Positions 24,249 through 32,744 of a DNA stretch of 64,000 bases are shown in pieces. The notes beneath the pieces are model-generated. The model worked only from the letters and a program-made list of their open reading frames with translations. It was not told the origin of the DNA and did not search any database. The stretch covers positions 124,001 to 188,000 of the forward strand of contig NZ_JADJDO010000003.1 of assembly GCF_016702655.1 (NCBI RefSeq), in the 5' to 3' direction. How positions within the stretch are numbered: the stretch's first letter is position 1; each line of letters starts with the position of its first letter. Position numbers and translations under genes: made by a program. The stretch comes from Ideonella sp. (GTDB taxonomy: Bacteria > Pseudomonadota > Gammaproteobacteria > Burkholderiales > Burkholderiaceae_C).

Positions 24249-25057
24249 CACCCGCGGCGCGCTGGCGCGCGCTCGACTGGCGGCGCTGGCTGGTCGTGCT
24301 GCTGGTGTTCGCCTGCGCCGGTTGCGCGACCGTCGTCAAGCCGGGCGCGACGCCGGTCACGGGCAACGACCCCTTCGAAACCTGGAATCGCAAGGTCTTC
24401 GACTTCAACGAGACGCTCGACGTCGTGCTGCTCAAGCCGGTGGCGACGGTCTGGGCCGAGGCGGTGCCGCAGCCGGCGCGCCAGGGCATCGGCAACTTCT
24501 ACGCCAACCTTGCCGACGCCTGGTCGGCGGTCAACAACCTGCTGCAGGGCAAGCCTGCGCCTGCGGTGGCAGTCGCTTTCCGCTTCGGCGTGAATACGGT
24601 GTTCGGCTTCGCCGGCCTGCTCGACCTTGCGAGCGAGATGGGCATCGACCGCCACTACGAGGACTTCGGGCAGACGCTCAGCGTGTGGGGCTTCGATTCG
24701 GGACCCTACCTGATGTGGCCGTTGCTCGGCCCGTCAACGATGCGCGACTCGTTCGCGTTACCGTTGAACTATCTCGCCTCGCCGATGAATCTGTTCGACG
24801 TCAGCCTGCTGGGCGAGTTCGGCATCTGGTCGCTGCAACTCGTCAATACGCGCGCCAGCCTGCTCGACGCGGGCCGGATGCTCGACTCGATCGCGCTCGA
24901 CAAGTACAGCTTCGTGCGCGACGCCTACCTGCAGCGGCGGCGCAGCCTGATCTACGATGGCGACCCGCCCGAAGTACCGGACCCGTCCAGGGACGACGCT
25001 GCCGCGGCGCCCGAGGCCGCTGGCTCTGCACCGGCACCGGCACCGGCACCGCAATGA
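24245..25057 (+). CDS. mlaA: Outer-membrane lipoprotein MlaA (VacJ)
   Basis: Extracts mislocalised phospholipids from the outer leaflet and hands them to MlaC. The 270-aa protein has a signal peptide with lipobox CAGC and the VacJ core DPFETWNRKVFDFNE, NTVFGFAGLLDLASE, DFGQTLSVWGFDSGPYLMWPL and SSVRD-like STMRDS. A proline/alanine tail ends the protein. Placement of mlaA inside the mlaFED-A-C-B operon is normal in betaproteobacteria, whereas enteric bacteria keep it elsewhere. Confidence 0.95.
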   Translation: MTPAARWRALDWRRWLVVLLVFACAGCATVVKPGATPVTGNDPFETWNRKVFDFNETLDVVLLKPVATVWAEAVPQPARQGIGNFYANLADAWSAVNNLLQGKPAPAVAVAFRFGVNTVFGFAGLLDLASEMGIDRHYEDFGQTLSVWGFDSGPYLMWPLLGPSTMRDSFALPLNYLASPMNLFDVSLLGEFGIWSLQLVNTRASLLDAGRMLDSIALDKYSFVRDAYLQRRRSLIYDGDPPEVPDPSRDDAAAAPEAAGSAPAPAPAPQ

Positions 25058-25103
25058 TCGGCCCGCCTGTCGCGCGGCCGAAGACGAACAAGGAAGTTCC
25101 CGC

Positions 25104-25730
25104 ATGTTGACGATGATGCTTTCCCGCCGAACCCTGGCCGCGCTCGCGCTCGGTCTGCTGCCTGCTCTCGCCGTGCAGGCGCAGGAAGCGCCCGAAGCGC
25201 TCATCCTGCGCATCTCCACCGACGTGATCGACGCCGCCAAGGCCGACAAGGCCATCCAGGCCGGCGACGTGCAACGCATCGTCGGCCTCGTCGACGCCAA
25301 GGTGATGCCGAGCGTCAACTTCAAGCGCATGACGGCGTCGGCGGTCGGGCGCTTCTGGCGCCAAGCCACGCCCGAGCAGCAGCAGCGCCTGCAAGACGAG
25401 TTCAAGGCGCTGCTCGTGCGCAGCTATGCCGGCGCGCTGCGCCAGGTCAAGGACCAGACCGTGCAGTTGAAGCCGATGCGCGCCAAGCCCGAGGACGACG
25501 AGGTCGTCGTGCGGACCGAGATCCGCGGCAAGGGCGACCCGATCCAGCTCGACTACCGCCTCGAGAAGACGCCCGCGGGCTGGAAGATCTACGACGTCAA
25601 CGTGCTCGGTGTGTGGCTGGTCGAGAACTACCGTGGCAGCTTTGCTGCCGAGATCGGCAGCGGCGGCATCGACGGCCTGATCGCCAAGCTGACCGACATG
25701 AACAGCAAGGCAGCATCCACCAAGAGCTAG
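25104..25730 (+). CDS. mlaC: Periplasmic phospholipid-binding protein MlaC
   Basis: Shuttles phospholipids across the periplasm between MlaA and MlaFEDB. The 208-aa protein has a cleavable signal peptide ending at AVQAQ. The MlaC/Ttg2D domain carries MTASAVGRFWRQATPEQQQ, DEFKALLVRSYAGAL, the strand VVVRTEI and the C-terminal YDVNVLGVWLVENYRGSF. The ATG at 25104 lies 12 bp after an AAGGAAG site. The gap to mlaB holds a repeat copy. Confidence 0.95.
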   Translation: MLTMMLSRRTLAALALGLLPALAVQAQEAPEALILRISTDVIDAAKADKAIQAGDVQRIVGLVDAKVMPSVNFKRMTASAVGRFWRQATPEQQQRLQDEFKALLVRSYAGALRQVKDQTVQLKPMRAKPEDDEVVVRTEIRGKGDPIQLDYRLEKTPAGWKIYDVNVLGVWLVENYRGSFAAEIGSGGIDGLIAKLTDMNSKAASTKS

Positions 25731-25741
25731 CGTGAATCGGC

Positions 25742-25806
25742 CCCCAAGCTCGCAGTCGCTCGCTGCCCCCCGTGGGGGTGCTCAGTGGTTTCGGACGGCC
25801 GGGCAC
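25742..25806. repeat. Dispersed GC-rich repeat copy before mlaB
   Basis: It contains gcccccaagctcgc, the hairpin CCCCCCGTGGGGG at 25766-25778, and then a ggacggccgggc block. This is the same order (hairpin, then a CTTGGGGCGGCCCGGCG-like block) seen in the reverse complement of the 86-bp unit and at 51886-51950. Here it lies in the opposite orientation to the copies at 1006, 22849 and 51886. It fills most of the mlaC-mlaB gap. Confidence 0.65.
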
Positions 25807-25814
25807 CACTGACA

Positions 25815-26090
25815 ATGCTGCTCCTGCCCGAAACGGTGACGCTCGCCGAGGCGCGCGACACGCTGCGCATGCTGGCCCAGGCCGTGTCGCGCGAGCCCGA
25901 TGCCGAGCTCACGCTCGATGCCGCGGGGCTGCAGCGCTTCGACACCTCGGCGATCGCGGTGCTGCTCGAGTGCCGGCGCATCGCGCAGGCCGGCGGGCGC
26001 GGTTTTGCGGTGCGCAACGTGCCGGCCAAGCTGCAGGCGCTGGCGGCGCTGTACGGCGTGGATGGGTTGCTGTTCGGCGCCTCGGGTTAG
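25815..26090 (+). CDS. mlaB: STAS-domain protein MlaB
   Basis: A 91-aa cytoplasmic STAS (anti-sigma-antagonist-like) protein that binds MlaF and supports assembly and activity of the MlaFEDB transporter. The motif LDAAGLQRFDTSAIAVLLE is the STAS signature around the conserved D-T/S-S-A helix. The ATG at 25815 gives the family length. It is last in the mla operon and is separated from mlaC by a repeat copy. Confidence 0.88.
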   Translation: MLLLPETVTLAEARDTLRMLAQAVSREPDAELTLDAAGLQRFDTSAIAVLLECRRIAQAGGRGFAVRNVPAKLQALAALYGVDGLLFGASG

Positions 26091-26168
26091 TCCGTAGGCG
26101 GCGGCTGGCCCTGCCGCCCAGGGGCCCGATACCATGCCCGGCTCCAACACGATGAAGGAGAGCCTCCG

Positions 26169-27197
26169 ATGATGAAGACTCGCATTGCGGCGCCCGTTGC
26201 GGCGCTGCTCGCGGCGCTGGCCCTGCCCGCTGCCGCGCAGCAGGCCCAGGTCAACGTGATCTGCTCGGTGCAGGCCGACTGGTGCAACATGATCCAGACC
26301 GTGTTCGCCAAGACCACCGGCATCAAGGTCAACATGGCGCTCAAGGGCTCCGGCGAGGCGCTGGCCCAGCTCAACGCCGAGCGCGCCAACCCCAAGACCG
26401 ATGTCTGGTTCGGCGGCACGGGCGACCCGCACCTGCAGGCCGCCGAGCAGGACCTGACGATCGCCTACAAGTCGGCGAGCCTGCCGCAACTGCACGCCTG
26501 GGCGCAACGGCAGGCCGAGCAGTCGGGGTGGAAGACGGTGGGCATCTACAGCGGGCCGCTCGGCTTTGGCTACAACACCGAGCTGATCGCGAAGAAGAAG
26601 CTCGCCGTACCGAAGAGCTGGGCCGACCTGCTCAAGCCCGAGTACAAGGGCGAGATCCAGGTCGCCAACCCGGCCTCGAGCGGCACCGCGTACACCATGG
26701 TCGCGACACTCGTGCAGTTGATGGGCGAAGACAAGGCCTTCGACTACATGAAGGCGCTGCACAAGAACATCGGCCAGTACACGCGATCGGGCACCGGGCC
26801 GATCAAGGCCGTCGCGCGCGGCGAGACGGCGGTCTCGATCAGCTTCGTCCACGACGGCCCGGGCGAGGCAATGCAGGGCTTCCCGGTCGCGACGATCACG
26901 CCGTCCGAAGGGACGGGCGCCGAGATCGGCTCGATGTCGATCGTCAAGGGCTCGAAGAACCTCGATGCGGCGAAGAAGTTCTACGAATGGGCGCTCACGG
27001 CGCAGGCGCAGCAGTTCGGCGCCGCGTCCAAGCAGTTTCAGTTGCCGTCGAACAAGGCCACGCCGATCGACCCGCGCGTGCCCGACTTCAAGAGCATCAA
27101 GTTCATCAACTACGACTACGCCAAGTACGGCAGCAGCGCCGAGCGCAAGCGCCTGATCACGCGCTGGGAGAAGGAAGTCAACTCGCTGCCCCGTTGA
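26169..27197 (+). CDS. Iron-type ABC transporter periplasmic binding protein (SBP_bac_6 family)
   Basis: The 342-aa product has a signal peptide ending LPAAAQQ and the Fbp/AfuA-like fold (VICSVQADWCNMI, TGIKVNMALKGSGEALAQL, KTDVWFGGTGDPHL). This family binds ferric iron, or in other members 2-aminoethylphosphonate, in the periplasm. The signature tyrosine pair of classical FbpA near the C-terminus is not obvious (NYDYAKYGSS), so the ligand is uncertain. An AAGGAG site precedes ATG 26169. It is followed by a fused permease and an ATPase, forming one importer operon. Confidence 0.88.
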   Translation: MMKTRIAAPVAALLAALALPAAAQQAQVNVICSVQADWCNMIQTVFAKTTGIKVNMALKGSGEALAQLNAERANPKTDVWFGGTGDPHLQAAEQDLTIAYKSASLPQLHAWAQRQAEQSGWKTVGIYSGPLGFGYNTELIAKKKLAVPKSWADLLKPEYKGEIQVANPASSGTAYTMVATLVQLMGEDKAFDYMKALHKNIGQYTRSGTGPIKAVARGETAVSISFVHDGPGEAMQGFPVATITPSEGTGAEIGSMSIVKGSKNLDAAKKFYEWALTAQAQQFGAASKQFQLPSNKATPIDPRVPDFKSIKFINYDYAKYGSSAERKRLITRWEKEVNSLPR

Positions 27198-27214
27198 GCG
27201 CGCCGGCCTGATCG

Positions 27215-29413
27215 ATGACCGATATCGCCGCGCGCCGCGCACGGCGTGCCATCGTCGGCTGGTGGCTGCTCGGCGCGCTGGCTTGCGTGCTGCTGCCCTG
27301 GTACTTGTCGGCCGACAAGACGCTGCTGCAGTCGCTGCCCGGCGTCCTCGGCGGCGCCGATACCGCGAGCGCAGTCGTGCAGGCGCTGGCGCACGGCAAG
27401 TCCTGGCTGTGGAGCGTGATCGTCGGGCTCGCCCTGTGCGCGGTCGGCGTCGCGTTGCCGGGCGGCCGCCGCCAGGGTGCTTGGCTGATCGCCGGTGCGG
27501 GACTCGGCCTCGCGGGCCTGCTCGGGTCGGGGTTCGCGATCGGCGCGCGCGGCTGGGCCTTCGAGTCGCTGGACGCCAGCCTGGGCGCGCTCCCCGCGGG
27601 CCAGGCCGGGCTCGGCCTCGGCGGTGTGCTCGCGCTCGCGTCGCTGCTGATGCTGTTCGGTCTCGGGCTCGCGCGGCGGGGATTCTTCCGCGGCGACCTG
27701 TTCATCGCCTGCGCTGTCGTCGGCTGCAGCGCGCTGCTGCTGCTGTTCGTCGCGCTGCCGGTGTTGCGCGCGCTGGCCGGCGCCTTCTTCGACGAGGGCG
27801 GGGCGCTGTCGCTCGCGGCGCTGGCCGAGCGCATCGGCAACGAGCGCGTCTGGGGTCTGGGCTGCATCGCCGGCGGCGGGCGCTGTGGCGTGGCGTGGAA
27901 CACGCTCCTTCTCGGCCTGCTCACGGCCGCCGGGACCACCGTGCTCGGCACGCTGATCGCGCTGCTCGCCGAGCGTGGCGGCCGGCGCTTCGCAAGGCCG
28001 CTTCAGGGTCTGGCGCTGCTGCCGATCATCACGCCGCCCTTCGTCGTCGGACTCGGGCTGATCCTGCTCTTCGGCCGCGCCGGGCTCGTCAACCAGGGCC
28101 TCGAGGCGGCGTTCGGCATCACGCCGTCGCGCTGGTTCTACGGCGTGTTCGGCATCTGGCTGGCGCAACTGTTCGCGTTCACGCCGATCGCCTTCATGAT
28201 CATGCGCGGCGTGGTGCAGGGCGTGAGCCCGACGCTCGAGGAGGCGGCGCAGACGCTGCGCGCCGACCGGCGCAAGGTGTTCCTGACCGTGACGCTGCCG
28301 CTCCTGAAGCCGGGCCTCGCGAACGCCTTCCTGGTCGGCTTCATCGAGAGCATGGCCGACTTCGGCAACCCCATCGTCGTCGGCGGCCAGTACGCGGTGC
28401 TCTCGACCGAGATCTTCTTCGCCATCGTCGGCGCGCAGTACGACCAGGGCCGCGCGGCGTCGCTGTCGCTGATCTTGACGGTCTTCGCGCTCGCCATCTT
28501 CGCGTTGCAGCGCCGCCTGCTCGGCCGGACGAGCTTTACCACGCTCACCGGCAAGGGCGATGCCGGCGTACCGATGGCGCTGCCCGCCGGCCTCAAGCGC
28601 CTGATCAATGCCGTGACGCTGCCCTGGCTGGCCTTCACGGTGGTGGTCTACCTGTTTGCCTTTGCCGGTGGCTTCGTGCAGACCTGGGGCCGCGACTACA
28701 CACCGACGCTCGCGCACCTGAAGACCGCCTTCGACCTGCAGTGGGGCGACTACGGCCTCGTCTGGGCCGGCACCGCGTGGAACTCGCTCTTCACGACCGT
28801 CAGGCTGGCCGCGATCGCGGCGCCGATCTGCGCCGCCATCGGCCTGCTGATGGCCTGGCTGCTCGCGCGCACGCAGTTCCGCGGCCAGGGCATGTTCGAG
28901 TTCGGCGCGCTGCTCGCGTTCGCGATCCCCGGCACCGTGCTCGGCGTGAGCTACATCCTCGCCTTCAACGTGCCGCCGTTCGAGCTCACCGGTACCGGCC
29001 TCATCATCGTGCTGTGTTTCGTGTTTCGCAATCTGCCTGTCGGCGTGCGCGCGGGCACGGCGGCGTTCAAGCAGATCGACAAGTCGCTCGACGAGGCCTC
29101 GACGCTGCTGCGCGCAAGCACCGCGACCACGCTGCGCCGCGTCGTGCTGCCGCTGCTCAAGCCCGCCCTCGTCGCGGCGCTCGTCTACAGCTTCGTGCGC
29201 TCGATGACCACCGTCTCGGCGGTGATCTTTCTCGTCACCGCCGAGAACGAACTCGCAACCACCTACATCATCGGCCGCGTCGGCAACGGCGACTACGGCG
29301 TCGCGCTCGCCTATTGCACGGTGCTGATGATATTGATGACGCTCGCCACCGCGCTCATCCAGCGCCTCGTCGGCGAACGCAGCATCGGCCGCCGCGCCGC
29401 GCCGCAACCCTGA
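27215..29413 (+). CDS. Iron-type ABC transporter permease, two fused membrane modules (FbpB/AfuB-like)
   Basis: A 732-aa membrane protein. An extra hydrophobic N-terminal region (about residues 1-190, several predicted helices) is followed by two BPD_transp_1 modules. The coupling EAA loops are visible as EEAAQTLRADRRKVFLTVTLP (about residues 345-365) and DEASTLLRASTATTLRRVVLP (about 630-650). Two modules in one chain means that one gene supplies the whole channel. It starts 17 bp after the binding protein and ends 10 bp before the ATPase. Confidence 0.9.
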   Translation: MTDIAARRARRAIVGWWLLGALACVLLPWYLSADKTLLQSLPGVLGGADTASAVVQALAHGKSWLWSVIVGLALCAVGVALPGGRRQGAWLIAGAGLGLAGLLGSGFAIGARGWAFESLDASLGALPAGQAGLGLGGVLALASLLMLFGLGLARRGFFRGDLFIACAVVGCSALLLLFVALPVLRALAGAFFDEGGALSLAALAERIGNERVWGLGCIAGGGRCGVAWNTLLLGLLTAAGTTVLGTLIALLAERGGRRFARPLQGLALLPIITPPFVVGLGLILLFGRAGLVNQGLEAAFGITPSRWFYGVFGIWLAQLFAFTPIAFMIMRGVVQGVSPTLEEAAQTLRADRRKVFLTVTLPLLKPGLANAFLVGFIESMADFGNPIVVGGQYAVLSTEIFFAIVGAQYDQGRAASLSLILTVFALAIFALQRRLLGRTSFTTLTGKGDAGVPMALPAGLKRLINAVTLPWLAFTVVVYLFAFAGGFVQTWGRDYTPTLAHLKTAFDLQWGDYGLVWAGTAWNSLFTTVRLAAIAAPICAAIGLLMAWLLARTQFRGQGMFEFGALLAFAIPGTVLGVSYILAFNVPPFELTGTGLIIVLCFVFRNLPVGVRAGTAAFKQIDKSLDEASTLLRASTATTLRRVVLPLLKPALVAALVYSFVRSMTTVSAVIFLVTAENELATTYIIGRVGNGDYGVALAYCTVLMILMTLATALIQRLVGERSIGRRAAPQP

Positions 29414-29423
29414 AGGCCAACGC

Positions 29424-30468
29424 ATGGAAGCCGGCATCACACTGCGCAACATCACCAAGCGTTACGGCGCCGACGCGTCGGCGCCGCTCGTCGTCAAGGG
29501 GCTCGACCTCGTCGTCCCGCATGGCACGCTGACGACGCTGCTTGGCCCGTCGGGCTGCGGCAAGACGACCGTGCTGCGCATGATCGCCGGGCTCGAGGCG
29601 CCGACCTCGGGGCAGGTCCTGATCGGCGGCCGTGACGTCACCGCGCTTTCGCCCGCCGAGCGCAACGTGAGCATGGTGTTCCAGAGCTATGCCCTTTTCC
29701 CGCACATGAACGTGCTCGCCAACGTCTCGTATGGACTCGATGTCTCGGGCGTCGCGCGCGACGAGGCGCGCTCGCGCGCACGCGCCGCGCTCGAGGGCGT
29801 TGGTCTCACCGGCTACGACGCGCGCCTGACGAGCGAGCTCTCGGGCGGGCAGCAGCAGCGCGTCGCATTCGCGCGCGCTCGTCCTGGAGCCCAAGGTGCT
29901 GCTCTTCGACGAGCCGCTGTCCAATCTCGACGCGCGCCTGCGGCGCTCGATGCGCGAGGAGATCCGAAGCCTGCAGCAGCGCCTGAAGCTCACCGTCGCC
30001 TATGTCACGCACGACCAGGCCGAGGCGCTCGCGGTCAGCGACCAGATCGTCGTCATGGACCAGGGCGTGATCGCCCAGGCCGGCACGCCGCAGGAGCTCT
30101 ACGAGCGGCCGACGAGTGTCTTCGTTGCCGGCTTCATGGGCGAGGCGCTGCTGTTCGACGGCAGTTCGCTCGCCGACGGCAGCGTGCGCCTGGGGCCGCT
30201 CGCGATCCGCCCTGCGCGGGCGCTCGCACCGGGGCCGGTCAAGGTCGCCGTGCGCCCCGAGGCGTGGGAGATCGCCGCGCCCGGCGCGGCGGCCCTGGCC
30301 GCCACCGTGGCCAAGAGCGCCTACCTCGGCAGCACGCACGAATACAGCTTCGAGACTGAGCTCGGGACCGTCTTCGTCGTCTCGGCCGACGTGAGCCGCA
30401 TGCTCGCGCCGGGCGAGCGCGTGAGCCTCGCGCTCGCCGGGCATGGCGTGTCGGTCGTCGCCGCATGA
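29424..30468 (+). pseudogene. Iron-type ABC transporter ATP-binding protein, interrupted by a 2-bp frameshift
   Basis: Frame one (29424 to about 29880) encodes Walker A GPSGCGKTT, the Q-loop VFQSYALFPHMN and the signature LSGGQQQR. Frame two (about 29876-30468) resumes with LVLEP, Walker B LLFDEPLSNLDA, the H-loop YVTHDQAEA and a TOBE domain. Between them the sequence reads ttcgcgcgcgctcgtc, whereas RVAFARALVLEP needs one more GC pair. So a single GC unit is missing from a short GC repeat. It may be a sequencing error or a real inactivation of the importer. Otherwise the gene is complete and coupled to the HAD gene (ATGA). Confidence 0.85.
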
Positions 30469-31130
30469 ACATCGTCTTCGACTTCGCCGGCGTCGTCTTC
30501 CACTGGAGCCCGCCGGCGCTGCTGCGCGAGACGCTGCCGCAGCGCACGGCCGACGATGCAGCCGCGCAGGCGCTGATGGAGCAGCTCTTCCAGGGCTTCC
30601 TGCCCGGCAGCGACTGGGCCGGCTTCGACCTCGGCCTGATCGGCGCCGAGGCGCTTGCCGAGCGCATTGCGCGCCGCACCGGCGTCGCCGAAGCCGACGT
30701 GCGCGCCGTCGTCGACGCGATCCCTGCCCACCTGCGGGCGCATCCCGACACGGTGGCATTGATGCGCCGCCTCAAGCGCGCCGGCCACCGCCTGTTCTAC
30801 CTGTCCAACATGCCCGCGCCCTATGCGGACCACCTCGAGCGCAGCCACGACTTCTTCGACCTGTTCGACGACGGCATCTTCTCGGCGCGGGTGCGGATGA
30901 TGAAGCCGCAGCCCGAGATCTTCCGTGCCGCGGCCGAGCGCTTCGGCCTTGCGCCGGCGCAGATGCTCTTCATCGACGACACGATGCCCAACGTCGACGC
31001 CGCGCGCGCGCTCGGCTGGCAGGCACTGCACTTCACCGGCGCCGATGCCTGCGAGGCGGCGCTGCCGCCGGGCACCTTCGACCGGGCCGGGCAATCGGCA
31101 GCCACGCCGATCGGGCACTGGCGCCGTTGA
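30465..31130 (+). CDS. HAD-superfamily hydrolase (YihX-like)
   Basis: A 221-aa cytoplasmic protein. Motif I is FDFAGVVF with the nucleophile Asp, the cap helices lie in residues 20-85, motif II is LSNMP, motif III includes the lysine in MMKPQPEIF, and motif IV is LFIDDTMPNV. It probably dephosphorylates a small phosphorylated metabolite, since close relatives act on sugar phosphates. Its ATG overlaps the ATPase stop, so it is transcribed with the importer, although a functional link is not evident. Confidence 0.85.
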   Translation: MNIVFDFAGVVFHWSPPALLRETLPQRTADDAAAQALMEQLFQGFLPGSDWAGFDLGLIGAEALAERIARRTGVAEADVRAVVDAIPAHLRAHPDTVALMRRLKRAGHRLFYLSNMPAPYADHLERSHDFFDLFDDGIFSARVRMMKPQPEIFRAAAERFGLAPAQMLFIDDTMPNVDAARALGWQALHFTGADACEAALPPGTFDRAGQSAATPIGHWRR

Positions 31131-31143
31131 CGCGCGGCGCCGG

Positions 31144-31160
31144 CGCTGCGGCCCGCAGCG
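31144..31160. terminator. Hairpin between convergent genes
   Basis: CGCTGCG - gcc - CGCAGCG forms a 7-bp GC-rich stem with a 3-nt loop, midway between the convergent 3' ends of the HAD gene and the sulfide dehydrogenase gene. There is no T-run on either side, so it is a candidate terminator only. Confidence 0.4.
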
Positions 31161-31168
31161 GACGCGCG

Positions 31169-32416
31169 TCAGCCGAGCATGTTCTTCCACATCGTGCGCC
31201 CCCACGCGGTCGCACCCTGGCTGGAGGCGGTGTTCGCCTCGGGGTCGATCTGGAAGCTCATCTTGGGCGCCTCGCCCGGCGCGACGGTCGCGCCGACGCT
31301 GATCATGATCGCCTTGTCGTGCGACGCGCTGGCCCAGCACAGCCCGGGCGGCAGCGACACCGGCCCGCTGGCGGCCGGTGCCGCCTCGCCCGACACGCGG
31401 CGCACGATGTCGTGCCCGACCTGCACGCCGGTGCCGAAGGCCACATGGCCGCTCTTGGGCAGCGGCGTGCCCTGGGCGTCGCCGATGACGTAGATCTTCT
31501 CGTCGGCTTGCGACACGAAGCTCGGCAGCTTGATCGCCGCCCAGCGCTCGCCGAGACCGGCCTGGCGGATGAGCGCCGGTGCGCGCATCGGCAGTACCAG
31601 GTTGGCCTCGGTGAACGGCACGTCGCCCATCGTGGTGGTGAGCCGCCGGCGGCCGATGTCGACCGCGCTGAGGTCGGTGCTGGGCAGGTACTCGAGCTCG
31701 GCGGCGTAGCTGCGCATCGCTGCCACCAGCGGCTTGGCGGTCGGCGGCGGCATCGGGTTGGGATTGGTGTCGACGACGATGACCTTGCCCTTGACGCCGC
31801 GTCTGCGCACCTGCTCGGCGATCAGGCAGGCGCGCTCGTAGGGCGCCGGCGGGCAACGGTAGGGCGGCTTGGGTACGCTGATGACGAAGCTGCCGCCGTT
31901 GGCGAGGAAGCGCTCGACCTGCGCGCGCACCGCGCTCTGCTCGAAGGCGCGAAAGCCCACCGGCAACTGCGCGCGCGCCTCGGCGTAGCCGCTGACGGCC
32001 TCTTCCATGTACTCGATGCCGGGCGACAGCACCAGGAAGTCGTAGGGCAGCCGTCCGCCGGGCGTGACGACTGCGCTGCCGGAACGGTCGATGGCGGAGG
32101 CGCGCTCGCGCACGCGGCGGATGCCCATCGCGTCGATGGCGGCGTAGTTGCGCTGGAAGTCGGTCGCCGGTTGGAGGCCGGCGATGTAGTGCGCGCTCAG
32201 CGGGCAGGACATGAAGGCGTCGTTGGCTTCCACCAGCGTCACCTCCACCTTGCCGCTGCGCGCCAGCGTGCGCGCAGCGCCCAGGCCGCCCCAGCCGCCG
32301 CCCAGCACCACGACCCGCGGCTTGGCCGCGGTCGTCGCGCAGCCGGCCACCAGCGCTGCCGAGGCGGCCAGGCCGGCGTGCACCACGGCGCGCCGGGAAA
32401 TCGTCGATCGTGTCAT
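31169..32416 (-). CDS. Flavocytochrome c sulfide dehydrogenase-type flavoprotein (FccB/SoxF-like)
   Basis: Oxidises sulfide in the periplasm using FAD and a redox disulfide. The 415-aa product has an RR-containing n-region (TISRRAVV) followed by a lipobox-like VAGC, the FAD Rossmann motif VVVLGGGWGGLGAA, FAD-contact strands (YDFLVLSPGIEY, IYVIGDAQGTPLPKSGHVA) and the C-terminal FCSD-flavin domain. Cysteines at about residues 188 (PPYRCPP) and 360 (PGLCWAS) sit where the redox pair is expected. No cytochrome subunit gene (fccA/soxE) is adjacent, so the electron acceptor is unknown. The Tat-like signal fits export of a folded flavoprotein. Confidence 0.85.
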   Translation of the reverse strand: MTRSTISRRAVVHAGLAASAALVAGCATTAAKPRVVVLGGGWGGLGAARTLARSGKVEVTLVEANDAFMSCPLSAHYIAGLQPATDFQRNYAAIDAMGIRRVRERASAIDRSGSAVVTPGGRLPYDFLVLSPGIEYMEEAVSGYAEARAQLPVGFRAFEQSAVRAQVERFLANGGSFVISVPKPPYRCPPAPYERACLIAEQVRRRGVKGKVIVVDTNPNPMPPPTAKPLVAAMRSYAAELEYLPSTDLSAVDIGRRRLTTTMGDVPFTEANLVLPMRAPALIRQAGLGERWAAIKLPSFVSQADEKIYVIGDAQGTPLPKSGHVAFGTGVQVGHDIVRRVSGEAAPAASGPVSLPPGLCWASASHDKAIMISVGATVAPGEAPKMSFQIDPEANTASSQGATAWGRTMWKNMLG

Positions 32417-32744
32417 TGCGGAGTCTCCTTGGAGGGTCGAGAGTCTCGGTGCCCGAGGCCGAACGTCACCTGGCCGGCGGCAGGCTTGCCGGGGTCACTC
32501 TAGGCGCCGGGTGCCGGCAGGGGATTTCAGCGCCCACCGCCGGCGTGTCAATCGGTTACCACATGTTTCGAGCCTCGCCGGGTGGCGCGAGGCTGCCTCG
32601 CCATGGCCCTCCCCGGACGCCCGAGCGTGCCGGTCGTCGTCGACGATGCCGCGCCGCGCGCCCTGGCCGGCTCTCACCGGTCGGCGCGATTCGATGTAGG
32701 CTAGCGCCGCTACCGCTGCCGCAGCCGCGGCAAGGAGGTGCACG
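32417..32744. other. Divergent intergenic region before the binding-protein array
   Basis: This gap of 328 bp separates the divergent sulfide dehydrogenase gene and the first array gene. I see no ORF with family similarity. A strong Shine-Dalgarno AAGGAGGT sits at 32732-32739, 5 bp before the ATG of the first array gene. It is the best ribosome site in the array and fits a polycistronic unit starting here. Promoters for both directions must lie here but none matches consensus clearly. Confidence 0.5.
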
